The position numbers and the translations under genes were made by a program. Source: Clostridia bacterium (GTDB taxonomy: Bacteria > Bacillota > Clostridia > TANB77 > CAG-508). Taken from it: a stretch of 36,642 nucleotides of DNA. The notes under the pieces are model-generated. The model was not told the origin of the DNA, made no database searches, and worked only from the letters and a program-made list of their open reading frames with translations. Location: assembly GCA_022797215.1 (NCBI GenBank), contig JAAWKD010000023.1, positions 1 through 36,642 of the forward strand, given 5' to 3'. Below are positions 7,577 to 17,521 of the stretch, piece by piece (the first letter of the stretch is position 1; every line of letters starts with the position of its first letter).

Positions 7577-8767
7577 TTAGTTTTTATCTACTAATAAATT
7601 TTGCAAGACTATACCTGCACTTCTATTATGAGAAGCTAGAGAATGGCCATAGAAATTAAATGTTGTACTTATTTGAGCATGTCCTAGTCTTGCTGCTACA
7701 ACTGCTACATCTACATTTTGTGAAATAAGAAGAGTAGCATTTGTATGTCTGATACCATGAAAATTAATTACAGGTAGTCCTATTCTTTTAATAAATTTAC
7801 CAAACCATTTGTTTACTGTATCTGGGTGCATAGGTTTTCCGTTATCTTGAACAAATAACCTATCAGAATCGTGCCAAAATTCACCACAAAGCTCTTTTTG
7901 ATTGTCATACCATAATTTATATTCTTCTAACATTTCAACTACTGAATCAGGTATAGAAACATTTCTATAGGAACTTGATGTTTTCGGTTCTTTTGTATAT
8001 ATACCTTTTTCAGGAAGATATTGACTTGCTTTATTTATAGCAATTTCTTTATTCTTGAAATCAATATCATTCCATTCAAGTCCCATTAATTCTCCAAGTC
8101 TTGCTCCTGTAAAAACATCTAAAATGATTGCAACTTTATATTTAAATTCATTTTCCTGAAGTGTATTTAAGTTATTTAAAAGAACTTTACATTGTTCATC
8201 ATCATAGAATTTACGTTTTGCTCTAGAAGCTCTTGGTGGTTGAACTCTATCAGCAGGGGTAAATGGTATTAGTTGCCAATATACAGCTTTGTGTAGCATA
8301 GAGCTTATTAATCTATGATGTTCTAGAATAGTTTTCTTAGATAATGGTTTTAAAGTTCTTTCTCCATTATTTTTAGCAAGTCTTCGTATTTGTGTATCTT
8401 GTTCTAGCATATCATATAATTTCATAAGATCTATTGGTTTGATTTTTTCTAAAGTAAAAGAACCTAAATATGGTAAAATTCGAGTTTCTAACATTCTTAC
8501 ATATCTTTTGTAAGTGGATGGTGCTAATTCTTTTTCACCATAATTTACTTGCCATACATGAAAAAATTCTTCGAATGTTATAGGCTTTCCTTCTGGAATA
8601 AGTCCATGACTTGCTTCAGTTAGAAATTCAGCTAATGCTATTTCTGCATCTTTGCGAGAACCATGAATTGTTTTTGTTCTTTTAGCTCGAGAACCATCTA
8701 AATTTTTACCAGTTGACACTATTAACCTGTAAGTATTTTCACCTCTTTTTTCAATACTCCCAGCCAT
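7577..8767 (-). CDS. Tyrosine recombinase / integrase of Tn916 type
   Basis: 396 residues from the ATG at 8767 (MAGSIEKRGENTYRL). AAAGGAGG lies about 11 bases upstream; a GTG four codons earlier falls inside that site and is unlikely. An N-terminal arm-binding domain (about 5-45) is followed by a SAM-like core-binding domain (about 63-165). Catalytic residues, counted from the upstream GTG, are R227 (FTGARLGE), H341 and R344 (HGIRH), H367 (LGHAQ) and the nucleophile Y377 (FNFYGHS), so the protein looks intact. It would integrate and excise the element together with the excisionase. The gene points toward the tRNA-fMet gene, as expected at an element end. Confidence 0.93.
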   Translation of the reverse strand: MAGSIEKRGENTYRLIVSTGKNLDGSRAKRTKTIHGSRKDAEIALAEFLTEASHGLIPEGKPITFEEFFHVWQVNYGEKELAPSTYKRYVRMLETRILPYLGSFTLEKIKPIDLMKLYDMLEQDTQIRRLAKNNGERTLKPLSKKTILEHHRLISSMLHKAVYWQLIPFTPADRVQPPRASRAKRKFYDDEQCKVLLNNLNTLQENEFKYKVAIILDVFTGARLGELMGLEWNDIDFKNKEIAINKASQYLPEKGIYTKEPKTSSSYRNVSIPDSVVEMLEEYKLWYDNQKELCGEFWHDSDRLFVQDNGKPMHPDTVNKWFGKFIKRIGLPVINFHGIRHTNATLLISQNVDVAVVAARLGHAQISTTFNFYGHSLASHNRSAGIVLQNLLVDKN

Positions 8768-8826
8768 TGCCTTTTTCACCTCCTTTCGGCATACCTATGG
8801 GTGGGAGAGGATATGTATATATTTAT

Positions 8827-9966
8827 TTAAATATCTTTTTCATCATATTTATCAAATTTATCAATACTTTTTTGCATCCATTCGTTTAGTTCGCTTTCAG
8901 TTGTTTTTCCTTGTTTGTATTTTTTTAAGTTTTGTTGAGAAGATTGTTTCCATTGTGCAAAATATTTTGCTTTTTCACTATAAGGATTTATTTTTCCTCT
9001 TTGAATTTGCATTAGTATTCTTTGATATGTTTTCTTGTATAATTTATAAGCCTCGACTTCTCCAATATTTTTCTTAAATGTTTCAGCAGCTCCTATAATC
9101 CTACAAGATTTTTCATTATTATAGTAAACAATATCACAATATATTTCGGATTCCTTTGAAGTAGGAATAAAGTATTTACCACAATTTTGACATTTTTTAA
9201 TAGTAACATATGTATTCATTGCAATTTCATTTAAAGAAACAAATATCATATTAGATAAGTATGATGAGTAATAGATGTGACTTGTTTTATAGCTTAGTTT
9301 TCCATCTTTGATGCTTTTTCTAATTTTATTAGGATTTGCTAGATTTGGACTTAATCCATCTGTTCCATTAACAAATAAAGTATTAAAATAGATATTTGTT
9401 TGCCTAGTATAATTGTATAAATCGTTTCTTAAAGCATAAGATAGAAATTTAATATGAGATAGCTCGTCCTTATAAGAATCTGAATTATCTAAATTATATA
9501 CAAAGTCAACGCACTCTTTAATTTTCTCTTGTAATTCTATAATCCTTTCTTTTGACTGCTCAAAAATTTCAGTATAATATTTAAAAAATTCGCTAGGAAT
9601 TTCACATGTTTTTGTTTTAGATATGTCATTTACATATTCTTTTAATAGTTCAATTCCATAAAATCCAAAGAAAGTATTATAAGATGTTAGAGAATTTGAA
9701 AAGTCAGCATTTAAAAATCTAATTAGGAACATTCCATATTTTTCTTCTAAAGGATGAAAATAATCTCTTTTAATCAAAGAACATTTTGTGTTAGGAAATT
9801 TATATGTAGAATGTTCTAATAATATTTCTTTATATGTATTATTTATTTTTTTATTAAATGTTAAATTACAATTCATTAAAGGTGTTACATAGAACTCCTT
9901 TTTTTCTTTTTTATTAAACCATATAGTGAAACCATTATCAGTTGGTATTTCGGGGTTTTTAAACAT
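8827..9966 (-). CDS. DUF6076-like protein with a zinc-ribbon-like motif
   Basis: 379 residues, no signal or membrane segment. The N-terminal two thirds are rich in aromatic residues and helical. A four-cysteine cluster (C259, C262, C277, C288; CQNCGKYF) suggests zinc binding, and a Lys/Gln-rich helical tail follows (AKYFAQWKQSSQQNLKKYK). This pattern is familiar from DUF6076 proteins, which often lie between integrase and excisionase in elements of gut Firmicutes. Function unknown; DNA binding or a role in element control is only inferred from position. It lies 59 bases upstream of the integrase on the same strand, so the two may share a transcript. Confidence 0.65.
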   Translation of the reverse strand: MFKNPEIPTDNGFTIWFNKKEKKEFYVTPLMNCNLTFNKKINNTYKEILLEHSTYKFPNTKCSLIKRDYFHPLEEKYGMFLIRFLNADFSNSLTSYNTFFGFYGIELLKEYVNDISKTKTCEIPSEFFKYYTEIFEQSKERIIELQEKIKECVDFVYNLDNSDSYKDELSHIKFLSYALRNDLYNYTRQTNIYFNTLFVNGTDGLSPNLANPNKIRKSIKDGKLSYKTSHIYYSSYLSNMIFVSLNEIAMNTYVTIKKCQNCGKYFIPTSKESEIYCDIVYYNNEKSCRIIGAAETFKKNIGEVEAYKLYKKTYQRILMQIQRGKINPYSEKAKYFAQWKQSSQQNLKKYKQGKTTESELNEWMQKSIDKFDKYDEKDI

Positions 9967-10025
9967 TACTTGTCAACTCCTTAGTATATTTTGTGATAAA
10001 TTTAAAATGTATTTTATGAATTTCC

Positions 10026-10054
10026 TTGACTTTTAATGAAAAGGTATATATAAT
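10026..10054 (+). promoter_or_regulatory. Promoter for the excisionase-replication module
   Basis: TTGACT (10026-10031), a 17-base spacer and TATAAT (10049-10054). Two near-identical boxes starting AAAAAATCAA (10063-10079 and 10122-10139, each ending ATATC) lie between the promoter and the excisionase gene and could be binding sites for Xis, integrase or a repressor. Confidence 0.6.
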
Positions 10055-10200
10055 GTGAATGTAAAAAATCAAAAATATCTAATATGAATTTCTCACAATA
10101 TTATTTTACAATAAATAAAATAAAAAATCAATAGATATCATAATTTTTTACAAAAGTTTTCAATTAAATAAGAATTTAGAGGGAAAGGGGGTATCTATCA

Positions 10201-10395
10201 GTGGTACAGGAAGTAAAAAGGACAACACTAACAATGAAAGAAGTAGCTGACTATTTAGGAATATCATATTGGCTCATTAATCAATTAGCAAAAAGAAAGC
10301 AAATTCCTTGTTCTAAAGTCGGCGGAAAGTATTTATTTAGAGTGAAAGTATTAGATGAATATCTAACACAAAAAGAAAAAGCATCGGTACAATAG
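10201..10395 (+). CDS. Excisionase family DNA-binding protein
   Basis: 64 residues from a GTG start preceded by AAAGGGGG. A MerR-like helix-turn-helix covers nearly the whole protein: TMKEVADYLGISYWLINQLA, then IPCSKVGGKYLFRVKVLDEYL, the classic excisionase HTH_17 pattern. It would bind the element ends and bias the integrase toward excision, and may regulate the divergent integrase side. The replication-organizer gene starts 15 bases downstream. Confidence 0.88.
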   Translation: MVQEVKRTTLTMKEVADYLGISYWLINQLAKRKQIPCSKVGGKYLFRVKVLDEYLTQKEKASVQ

Positions 10396-10410
10396 GAAGG
10401 AGGTAAGAAG

Positions 10411-10892
10411 ATGGTACAAGTCCAGTGGTTAAAAGTCTACACAGATATTTTTGATAATGAAAAAATGAAAAAGTTACTCAGAAATAGAGACGGGGACACC
10501 TATTTTAGAGTATGGATTCAACTTTTAACATTAGCAGCAAAAAGCAATCAACACGGAGCTATCTTACTTGGAGAAAATATTCCAATGTCAAAAGAAGATC
10601 TTGCAAAGGTTACGCACAAAACATTGAATAAACTGGATAAGATTATACAAGATTTACACAAACTTGACATGATTATTGTTGAAAAAGATACAATTTGTAT
10701 AAAAAATTGGGATATGTACCAAAGTGCCGATGAGTTAGAAAAGCTCCGAGAATCAAACAGAAGAAGACAACAGAATATAGAGACAAACAGAAAGATAGTA
10801 ACGTTATAGTAACATCAAGTAACACTGAAGATAAGAATAGACAAGATATAAGTAATTTAGAAAATGAAAGTGGTTTTAAGGAGAAAATATGA
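10411..10892 (+). pseudogene. Phage replisome-organizer-like initiator, -1 frameshift near its end
   Basis: The open frame 10411-10809 gives 132 residues with a phage replisome organizer N-terminal domain (VQWLKVYTDIFDNEKMKKL, YFRVWIQLLTLA, IKNWDMYQS). After NRRRQQNIETNRK the frame breaks in an A run (AGAAAG at 10790-10794). One extra A would continue it as DSNVIVTSSNTEDKNRQD to a TGA at 10890-10892 overlapping the ATG of the next gene (ATGA). That overlap argues the longer frame of about 160 residues is the ancestral one. The DNA-binding part is untouched, so the short form could still work. Confidence 0.75.
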
Positions 10893-11701
10893 TTCAGACA
10901 ACAACTTTAAATAAAGTAAATTGCAAATTTTGTGGTAAAGAGTTACAACAAAAAGAATTGTTATTTCAATTAAATAATAGACAATTTTCAATAGAAGGAC
11001 AAGCTGAAAGATGTGATTGTGAAGAGTCTAAAATATACTGGGAAAAGATTGATTATGAAAAAAAGCAAAAAGAAATCAAGACAGAAATACAAAGAAAAAA
11101 CGATATAATTAATAAATTATACAATAATAGCAAGATGAATATTAGGTTAAAATCATACAGTTTTAATAATTATAAAGTAACATCGGAAAATAAAAAAGCT
11201 ATTAATAAAGCAAAAGAATATGCAGAAAATTATATTAAAAAAGTAGAAAAAGGTAGCTTATTTATAACAGGTGGAGTTGGAACTGGAAAAACACATTTAG
11301 CAGCAAGTATTGCTAACGAATTAATAAAAAATGAAATACCAGTTGTATTCGGAACATTAATTAATTTATTAAATGATATTAAAGATAGTTATAATTCAGA
11401 TGGTGAAAAAGAAGGATATATTATTGAAAAATATTCTAAAGTAAATATGTTAATAATAGATGATTTGGGAAAAGAAAGACCAAGCGAATGGACACTAGAA
11501 AAGTTATTTACAATTATAAATAATCGTTACGAAAATAATTTACCAGTCATAATAACTACAAATTATAATCGAGATAAATTGAGAGAAAGACTTGCAAATA
11601 ATAAGAATTATGAGATTGTAGATTCAATAATTTCAAGATTATATGAGATGTGTAAAGGCATTGCTATTTATGGAAATGATAAAAGAAAAGAGTTAGTATA
11701 A
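10889..11701 (+). CDS. DnaC-like ATP-binding helicase loader
   Basis: 270 residues. An N-terminal cysteine group (C12, C15, C42, C44) suggests a zinc ribbon. A lysine-rich coiled-coil-like stretch (about 50-80) precedes an AAA+ domain with Walker A GGVGTGKT (128-135) and Walker B LIIDDLG (188-194), followed by sensor-type TTNYNRDKL and an arginine in SIISRLYEM. DnaC/IstB-type proteins load the replicative helicase; next to the replisome-organizer gene it would start replication of the excised element. Its ATG overlaps the upstream gene's restored stop, implying coupling. Confidence 0.9.
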   Translation: MIQTTTLNKVNCKFCGKELQQKELLFQLNNRQFSIEGQAERCDCEESKIYWEKIDYEKKQKEIKTEIQRKNDIINKLYNNSKMNIRLKSYSFNNYKVTSENKKAINKAKEYAENYIKKVEKGSLFITGGVGTGKTHLAASIANELIKNEIPVVFGTLINLLNDIKDSYNSDGEKEGYIIEKYSKVNMLIIDDLGKERPSEWTLEKLFTIINNRYENNLPVIITTNYNRDKLRERLANNKNYEIVDSIISRLYEMCKGIAIYGNDKRKELV

Positions 11702-11792
11702 GTCCGCAAAACTAAAAATACTAACCCCAATATTTATAAATATATTTTAATATAAAAGATAAAAAAAGTAAATAGAAATGAATAGAAAAGTG

Positions 11793-11826
11793 CTTGGATT
11801 TTAATAAAAAAAGTCCAAGTATTTTT
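11793..11826 (+). terminator. Terminator after the DnaC-like gene
   Basis: CTTGGA (11793-11798) pairs with TCCAAG (11814-11819), followed by TATTTTT. Confidence 0.6.
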
Positions 11827-11852
11827 CAAAATATAGAATAAATTTAATAAAA

Positions 11853-11946
11853 ATAAGTACCAAATTAGGTACTTATAGTAGTGAATAATTGTATTAGCAA
11901 GCAATGAATTTCGTCAGCTCGAAATTCTATATGGGGAAAATCCCCA
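11853..11946. other. Candidate origin of transfer (oriT)
   Basis: Three hairpins are packed just upstream of the relaxase gene: a perfect 9-bp repeat ATAAGTACC/GGTACTTAT (11853-11876), a perfect 8-bp repeat GAATTTCG/CGAAATTC (11906-11927) and GGGG/CCCC with a second CCCC (11933-11952). Mobilizable elements with MobA-type relaxases often carry this arrangement. The nick site is not identified. Confidence 0.45.
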
Positions 11947-11983
11947 ATCCCCTTTTTAATATGAAAGTGAGGTAAAAATTAGA

Positions 11984-13355
11984 ATGGCGACAACGAGTTT
12001 ATGGAAGGTAGAAAGTAGAATAGATCATGTTGTAGATTATGCTACTGATAAAGATAAAACTAAAAATAAATATTATAATCAATTTAACAATTTTTCTAGT
12101 GTAAGAGATTTAATTTCATATGCAACTAATCCAGACAAAACTGAAAAACAATTTTTTACAACAGGAATTAATTGCAAAGTAGAAGATGCAGTTAAGCAAA
12201 TGGAACTTGTAAAAACATTATATGGAAAAGAAGATGGAATACTTGCTTTTCATGGTTATCAATCTTTCGATAAAGGAGAAGTTACTCCAGAAATTGCTCA
12301 TGAAATAGGAGTTAGACTTGCTGAAGAAATGTGGGGAGATAGATTTCAAGTTGTAGTCTCAACTCATTTAAATACAGAGCATATCCATAATCATTTTGTA
12401 GTAAATTCAGTTTCATTTAAAGATGGACTTAAATACTATAGTAATTTAAGCAATACTGCTTTGTTAAGAAAAACGTCAGATGACTTATGTGATGAATATG
12501 GATTAAGAGTGCTAGAAGAAAAGACATGTAAATCTGGAATTAATTTTGAAAACTTCTATAAAAAATCTATCAGAGATTCAGATTATTATAAATTTGCAAA
12601 AGAAGATTTAGACTATGCAATAAAACATTCTTATACTCAAAAAAGAATTCCAGAAGTATTTATCATCAATGGGATATAGCTATTATTATAGAGCAAATAA
12701 ATTATGTATAAAGAGAGAACCATATAAGAGAAATATTAGAGTGGAACGAGCTTTTGGAGAAGAATATTCAGTAGAAAATATTAGACAAAGAATAATAGCA
12801 AATGATTTTATTCCAAGACAAAAAATAATTCCATATAAAAGGGCTACTTTAAAGTTTTATGGGAGAAAAAGTGTTTTTAAAAAGACATATAAACCTAAAG
12901 GAATAATTGCTTTATATTATTACTATAGATTTTTATTGGGACTGCATAAAAGAAATAATGTGCAACATAAACTGACTCCAAAAATGAGAGAAGAAGTAAA
13001 AAAGATGGATATGTATTCAGAAAGAATAAGATTCTTATGCAAGTATAAGTTGGAAACACTAGATAATGTAGATGAACTAAAAACAAAGAAGTTAAGAGAA
13101 AAGCAAGATATATTAAATGCTAGAAATAGATTATATTATAAAAGAGGAAAAGTAGATAATGAAACAGAGAAAAATGAGATTACAAAGCAAATAATATCAG
13201 TTACAACTGAATTAAAAAGAGTGAAACAGGAAATTAGAATGTGTGATGAAGTTACAGACAATGTACCTAAAATGAGAGAACAAATAAGAGAAACTGAAGA
13301 AAAATCAATGGAAAAAGGAAAACAAAAGAAGAAAGATAGAAGATATGAAAGATAA
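11984..13355 (+). pseudogene. MobA-type relaxase, split by a +1 frameshift
   Basis: Two frames make one protein of about 456 residues. 11984-12679 holds the relaxase domain: ISYATNPDKT (about 44-53) and the metal-binding THLNTEHIHNHF (127-138; H133, H135, H137). After KHSYTQK the frame breaks in a run of six A at 12642-12650; with five A it continues EFQKYLSSMGYSYYYRANKL into the frame ending at 13355, which has the usual IKREPYKRNIRVERAFGE segment and a charged coiled-coil tail. Relaxases nick oriT and pilot the strand. Nuclease residues lie before the break, so a truncated product could keep some activity. Confidence 0.85.
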
Positions 13356-13567
13356 AACTGGTACAGGAATGCGTATAAAAAAATTTAAGAAAATTTATAA
13401 AAGTTATTGCAAAAGAAACAAATGTTTGATAATATATAAAAGAAAAAAATTTTTGCTTATAAAAGCTGAAATAATAAAGATATCGATATGTGTCCAAAGA
13501 AAAATGTCTTATACCGTAGACAAATTTCTTTAAATATGATATAACATTTATGAATGGAGGAAGAAAT

Positions 13568-16021
13568 ATGTCAAAAAAAGAAATAAATACAGACTTATGG
13601 GTTAATGATCTATTAAAAGAGGCAAAAATTAATTTGACTGCCCAAGGATGTAATATATTAGAAATTGATAATGCTTTGAAGACAGCTTCAAAAAATGGAA
13701 CTGGAAATGTTGGATATCCAGAATTTTGTGGCGTGAATAAAGATTATGTTATTGTCATAGAGGACAAAGCAGAGGTGAAAAACCATATTAAGAGAGATGA
13801 AGAAGGAAATATTAGTAAAGAACAGAAAGATATAAAAGATTATGCTGTAAATGGAGCTTTATTTTATGCCCAACATATTATAAAAAATTCAACATATAAA
13901 AAAGCGATAGCAATAGGAGTATCTGGAAATGAAAAAAGACATAGGATTTCACCAATATACGTAGATGAAACGGAATATTATAGAGAATTAGAAGATGTAG
14001 AATCATTTATATCATTTAATGAATGGAATATAGAAGAATATTATATTAGAGAAGTTTTAAAAGAAAGTACAGATAAAGAGAAAGAAACTTCTGAAATATT
14101 AAGGGATGCTGCAGAACTTCATGAACATCTTAGAAATTATGGCAATATTAAAGATGAAGAAAAGCCATTAATTGTTTCAGGAATATTGCTTGCATTGAGA
14201 GAAGCAGAATTTAAGAATTTTAATATTGATGACTTAACAGGAGATACTGTAAAAACAGATGGTGCAAAAATAAGCGATGCGATTGAAGCAAATTTAAATA
14301 GATCTAATGTAGCACCAGAGATAAAAAAAGATAAAATAAAAAATCAATTTAATATTATAAAAGAAAGTCCAAAATTGAATGAAATTAATTCAAAATTAGG
14401 TGAAACACCATTAAAATTTTTTACTAAATTTTTGAATGAGAAATTATACAAAAGTATTAAATATACAAATTCTTCAGAAGATTATTTAGGAAGATTTTAT
14501 GGAGAATTTATGAGTTACTCTGGAGGAAGTGGGCAGACACTAGGGATAATATTAACTCCAAAACATATAACTGAACTATTTTGTGATCTAGTTGATCTAA
14601 AACCAAACGATATTGTAATTGATCCATGTTGCGGTACAGGAGGATTTCTGGTGGCTGCAATGCATAAAATGTTAAAAGATCCTAATGATGAAAATCAAAA
14701 AAGGAATATAAAACAAAGGCAATTACATGGAATTGAACAGAGAGTAGATATGTTTACAATAGCAACTACTAATATGATATTAAGGGGAGATGGAAAAAGT
14801 AATCTAATAAATGATGATTTTCTAAGCCTTAATCCAAATAAGATACAATTAAATCAACCAACAGTTGGTTTAATGAATCCACCGTATTCTCAAGGTAGTA
14901 AGGACAATCCTGATTTATATGAGATATCATTTATTGAACATTTGCTAGATTCTTTAGTTTATGAAGGAAGATGTGCTGTTATAGTTCCTCAATCTTGTTT
15001 TACGGGAAAAACAAGTGAAGAGCAATCAATAAGAGAAAATATATTAAAACATCATACTCTAGAAGGAATAATAACATTGAGTAAAGATACATTTTATAGA
15101 GTTGGAACGATGCCATGTATAGCTATTTTTACTGCAGGGATACCTCATTCAGAAGAAAAGATATGTAAGTTTATAAATTTTGAAGATGATGGTTATGAAG
15201 TTCAAAAACATATAGGATTAGTTGAAACTGAAGCAGCAAAAGATAAGAAACAACATTTATTAGATGTATGGTTTGATAGAATTGAAGAAGATACTAATTA
15301 TTGTGTAAAAACAAAAATTACGAAAGATGAGGAATGGTTACACTCATATTATTATTTTAATGAAGATATTCCAACAGAAGAAGAATTTCAAAATTCCATA
15401 AATGATTCATTAACTTTTGAATTTAAAATGATTATGAATGGAAAAGATTATTTATATGATAATGTTGATAAATTAGACTGTGTTAAGAATGTTGAAAATT
15501 TAGAAAATAAAACATGGGCACCATTTAAAATTAAAGATTTATTTGAAACTTTTAAGGGAACTAATGGAGTTCAAACACATACAGGAGCATATGTGCCAAA
15601 AAATAAGCTAATATGTAGCAAATCTCCTAGAATTACAGTTAGAGATACTAATAATGGTGTGGACGGTTTCTATGAATCAAAAGATAAAAATTATCGTGAA
15701 TTTGAAAATTTTATTAGTGTATCATTTTTAGGCAGTGTATTTTACCATCCTTATAAAGCATCACTTGATATGAAAGTTCATGCTTTGATATTAAAAGATA
15801 GAAAAATGAATAAATATATAGCTGAATTTCTTAAAGTTATGATAAAAATGAATACACAACATTCTTCATATGGAAATCAATTGTCGAGTACAGACCTTCC
15901 AAATCTTAGAATATTATTACCTGTAAATAAAAAAGGAATTCCAGATTGGCAGTATATGGAGAATTATTCAATGAATGTTATTTATAATAAGATGAATAAA
16001 TATTTAAATTATTGTAATTAA
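13568..16021 (+). CDS. Single-chain restriction-modification enzyme (type IIG/BcgI-like)
   Basis: 817 residues from ATG 13568, chosen because GGAGG (13556-13560) sits 7 bases upstream; an ATG at 13550 precedes that site. With numbering from 13550: an N-terminal PD-(D/E)xK-like nuclease (PEF 57-59, then E71-D-K73), a helical domain, then an N6-adenine methyltransferase with motif I DPCCGTGGF (358-366) and motif IV NPPY (443-446). The C-terminal 170 residues (WAPFKIKDLFETFKGTN onward) look like one target-recognition domain. All activities seem to be in one chain, so it would cut and methylate without separate HsdR or HsdS genes. It is the main defence cargo of the element and appears intact. 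Confidence 0.82.
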   Translation: MSKKEINTDLWVNDLLKEAKINLTAQGCNILEIDNALKTASKNGTGNVGYPEFCGVNKDYVIVIEDKAEVKNHIKRDEEGNISKEQKDIKDYAVNGALFYAQHIIKNSTYKKAIAIGVSGNEKRHRISPIYVDETEYYRELEDVESFISFNEWNIEEYYIREVLKESTDKEKETSEILRDAAELHEHLRNYGNIKDEEKPLIVSGILLALREAEFKNFNIDDLTGDTVKTDGAKISDAIEANLNRSNVAPEIKKDKIKNQFNIIKESPKLNEINSKLGETPLKFFTKFLNEKLYKSIKYTNSSEDYLGRFYGEFMSYSGGSGQTLGIILTPKHITELFCDLVDLKPNDIVIDPCCGTGGFLVAAMHKMLKDPNDENQKRNIKQRQLHGIEQRVDMFTIATTNMILRGDGKSNLINDDFLSLNPNKIQLNQPTVGLMNPPYSQGSKDNPDLYEISFIEHLLDSLVYEGRCAVIVPQSCFTGKTSEEQSIRENILKHHTLEGIITLSKDTFYRVGTMPCIAIFTAGIPHSEEKICKFINFEDDGYEVQKHIGLVETEAAKDKKQHLLDVWFDRIEEDTNYCVKTKITKDEEWLHSYYYFNEDIPTEEEFQNSINDSLTFEFKMIMNGKDYLYDNVDKLDCVKNVENLENKTWAPFKIKDLFETFKGTNGVQTHTGAYVPKNKLICSKSPRITVRDTNNGVDGFYESKDKNYREFENFISVSFLGSVFYHPYKASLDMKVHALILKDRKMNKYIAEFLKVMIKMNTQHSSYGNQLSSTDLPNLRILLPVNKKGIPDWQYMENYSMNVIYNKMNKYLNYCN

Positions 16022-16780
16022 AAAGTAAAAAAGGGAAAAGAAGAAGGAACAGATAGAAAAGTTGTCATTGAAAATCAGCTTGAGGATTCAAATCATGATC
16101 ATCTAGGAAAAATAATTACTTATGCCTCTGGCAAGGATGCTAAAACTATTATTTGGATAGTAAAAAGAGCAAGAGATGAACATAGACAAGCTATTGAATG
16201 GTTAAATACACATACTGATGAAGAAGTTGGATTTTTCTTGTTAGAAATTGAAGTTTGGAAAATAGGAGATTCACTAGCAACACCAAAATTCAATATAGTT
16301 TCAAAACCAAATGATTGGGGAAAGACACAAAAAACAAATAATGGTCTAGGAAAAGCTCAAAAATTGCAAGGCGAATTTTGGCAAGCATTTGGAGAATATG
16401 GTGCAAGTAATGAAGAGTATTTAAAAGAATTTAATAAAAGAAAAGCTTTGCCACAACATTGGTATGACTTACCTATGGGAAGTTCTGAATATCATATCTC
16501 ATTGACTTGTGCAACGCAAAGAAATGAAATAGGAATAGAGGTTTATATTGACAATAATAAAGAAATATATGACTTATTTTATGAAAATAAATATATGATT
16601 GAAGAGAAAACATACTTAAAATGTAAATGGCAAAGATTAGATAATAAAAATGCTTCAAGAATAAAGGCTATTAAGAAATGTGATGTAAATAATCAAGAGG
16701 AATGGGAAGAAGCATTTGAATGGTTTGGCAGACAAGCATTGATTATAAAAAAAGTATTTAATAAAGCTTATAATAAATAA
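16022..16780 (+). pseudogene. DUF4268-like protein, N-terminus missing
   Basis: The frame is open from directly after the upstream stop to 16780 (252 codons) but has no start near its beginning. The first ATG/TTG-type start gives only the last 180 residues (16238). The readable part matches DUF4268 proteins: RKVVIENQLEDSNHDHLGK (a PD-(D/E)xK-like ENQ motif), IITYASGKDAKTIIWI and ARDEHRQAIEWLN. Family members usually have 50-60 more N-terminal residues, so the 5' end seems to have been lost when it became fused to the restriction gene's end. Its normal role is unknown; a nuclease role in defence is likely from the fold. Confidence 0.7.
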
Positions 16781-16786
16781 CAAAAG

Positions 16787-16822
16787 AAAAGCAAAATATA
16801 TAGTGAATTATTTTGCTTTTTA
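16787..16822 (+). terminator. Terminator after the DUF4268-like fragment
   Basis: AAAAGCAAAATA (16787-16798) and TATTTTGCTTTT (16809-16820) form a perfect 12-bp stem ending in T residues. Confidence 0.75.
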
Positions 16823-16843
16823 TGTTTATAAGGAGAAATCAAA

Positions 16844-17506
16844 ATGAGAAAACTATTAAATAAATATAATACCGAATGTGCAATTAAAAGTAATCTTGCA
16901 AATATTATTTGGAAAGTAGGAATAATATTAAATTCAATAATATATTGCATAAATGTTATATGTTTAAAGAAAAGTAATTACATATTATTTTATTTTTTTA
17001 TAATGATTATACTATTTTTTGTAAGTCAATTAGTTTTTGTTGTTGAGATTGGAAAAGAAATACAAGTAAGTAAATCATCGAAGTCTTTTATTAGTTTAAA
17101 ATATATGAGAAGTGTATATAGAAAAATTGATGAATTCCAAAATCAATGGATTATAAAATATTGTAAAAATAATAAGATAAATACAATTAATAAAATTGAA
17201 ATTTTAATTCAAGAGATTAGAAGCAAAAGAGAAAAAAACAAAATTAAGTATTTAAATCCAATTATTATAGGAACACTATTTTTAACAATATGGGAAATAG
17301 CCCTTCAAAGTCTGACTGATAATATAGGATTTTGGAATATGATTCCAATAGCAATAATTTCAATAATTGGTATTTCTTTTGTAATTGGATGGATATCAAA
17401 AGAAATAACTGAAGATAAAAAAATATTTAATCAGTTTGATAGATATTGTGGAAATCGAAGATTAGAAGAACTATTAATAGAAGTAGCTTTAAAATGTAAG
17501 AAATAA
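16844..17506 (+). CDS. Uncharacterised four-helix membrane protein
   Basis: 220 residues, not recognised. Predicted membrane helices lie at about 20-41, 45-67, 138-156 and 165-184, with a charged cytoplasmic-like region between (about 70-135) and a charged C-terminus. AAGGAG lies just before the ATG. It sits between the restriction module and the HNH-STAND remnant, so a link with defence is possible but is inferred only from position. Codon use is very AT-rich, like the rest of the cargo. Confidence 0.6.
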   Translation: MRKLLNKYNTECAIKSNLANIIWKVGIILNSIIYCINVICLKKSNYILFYFFIMIILFFVSQLVFVVEIGKEIQVSKSSKSFISLKYMRSVYRKIDEFQNQWIIKYCKNNKINTINKIEILIQEIRSKREKNKIKYLNPIIIGTLFLTIWEIALQSLTDNIGFWNMIPIAIISIIGISFVIGWISKEITEDKKIFNQFDRYCGNRRLEELLIEVALKCKK

Positions 17507-17521
17507 GAGGACGTGATATTA

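Noticed and set aside
10790..12650. Mobile-element frameshifts as further examples of the CGG recoding
   Set aside because: Neither involves CGG. Both are one-base changes in A runs, and one is in the opposite direction.
13345..13533. 62-codon ORF after the relaxase
   Set aside because: No convincing ribosome site, and composition is simply lysine/isoleucine-rich AT-biased DNA.
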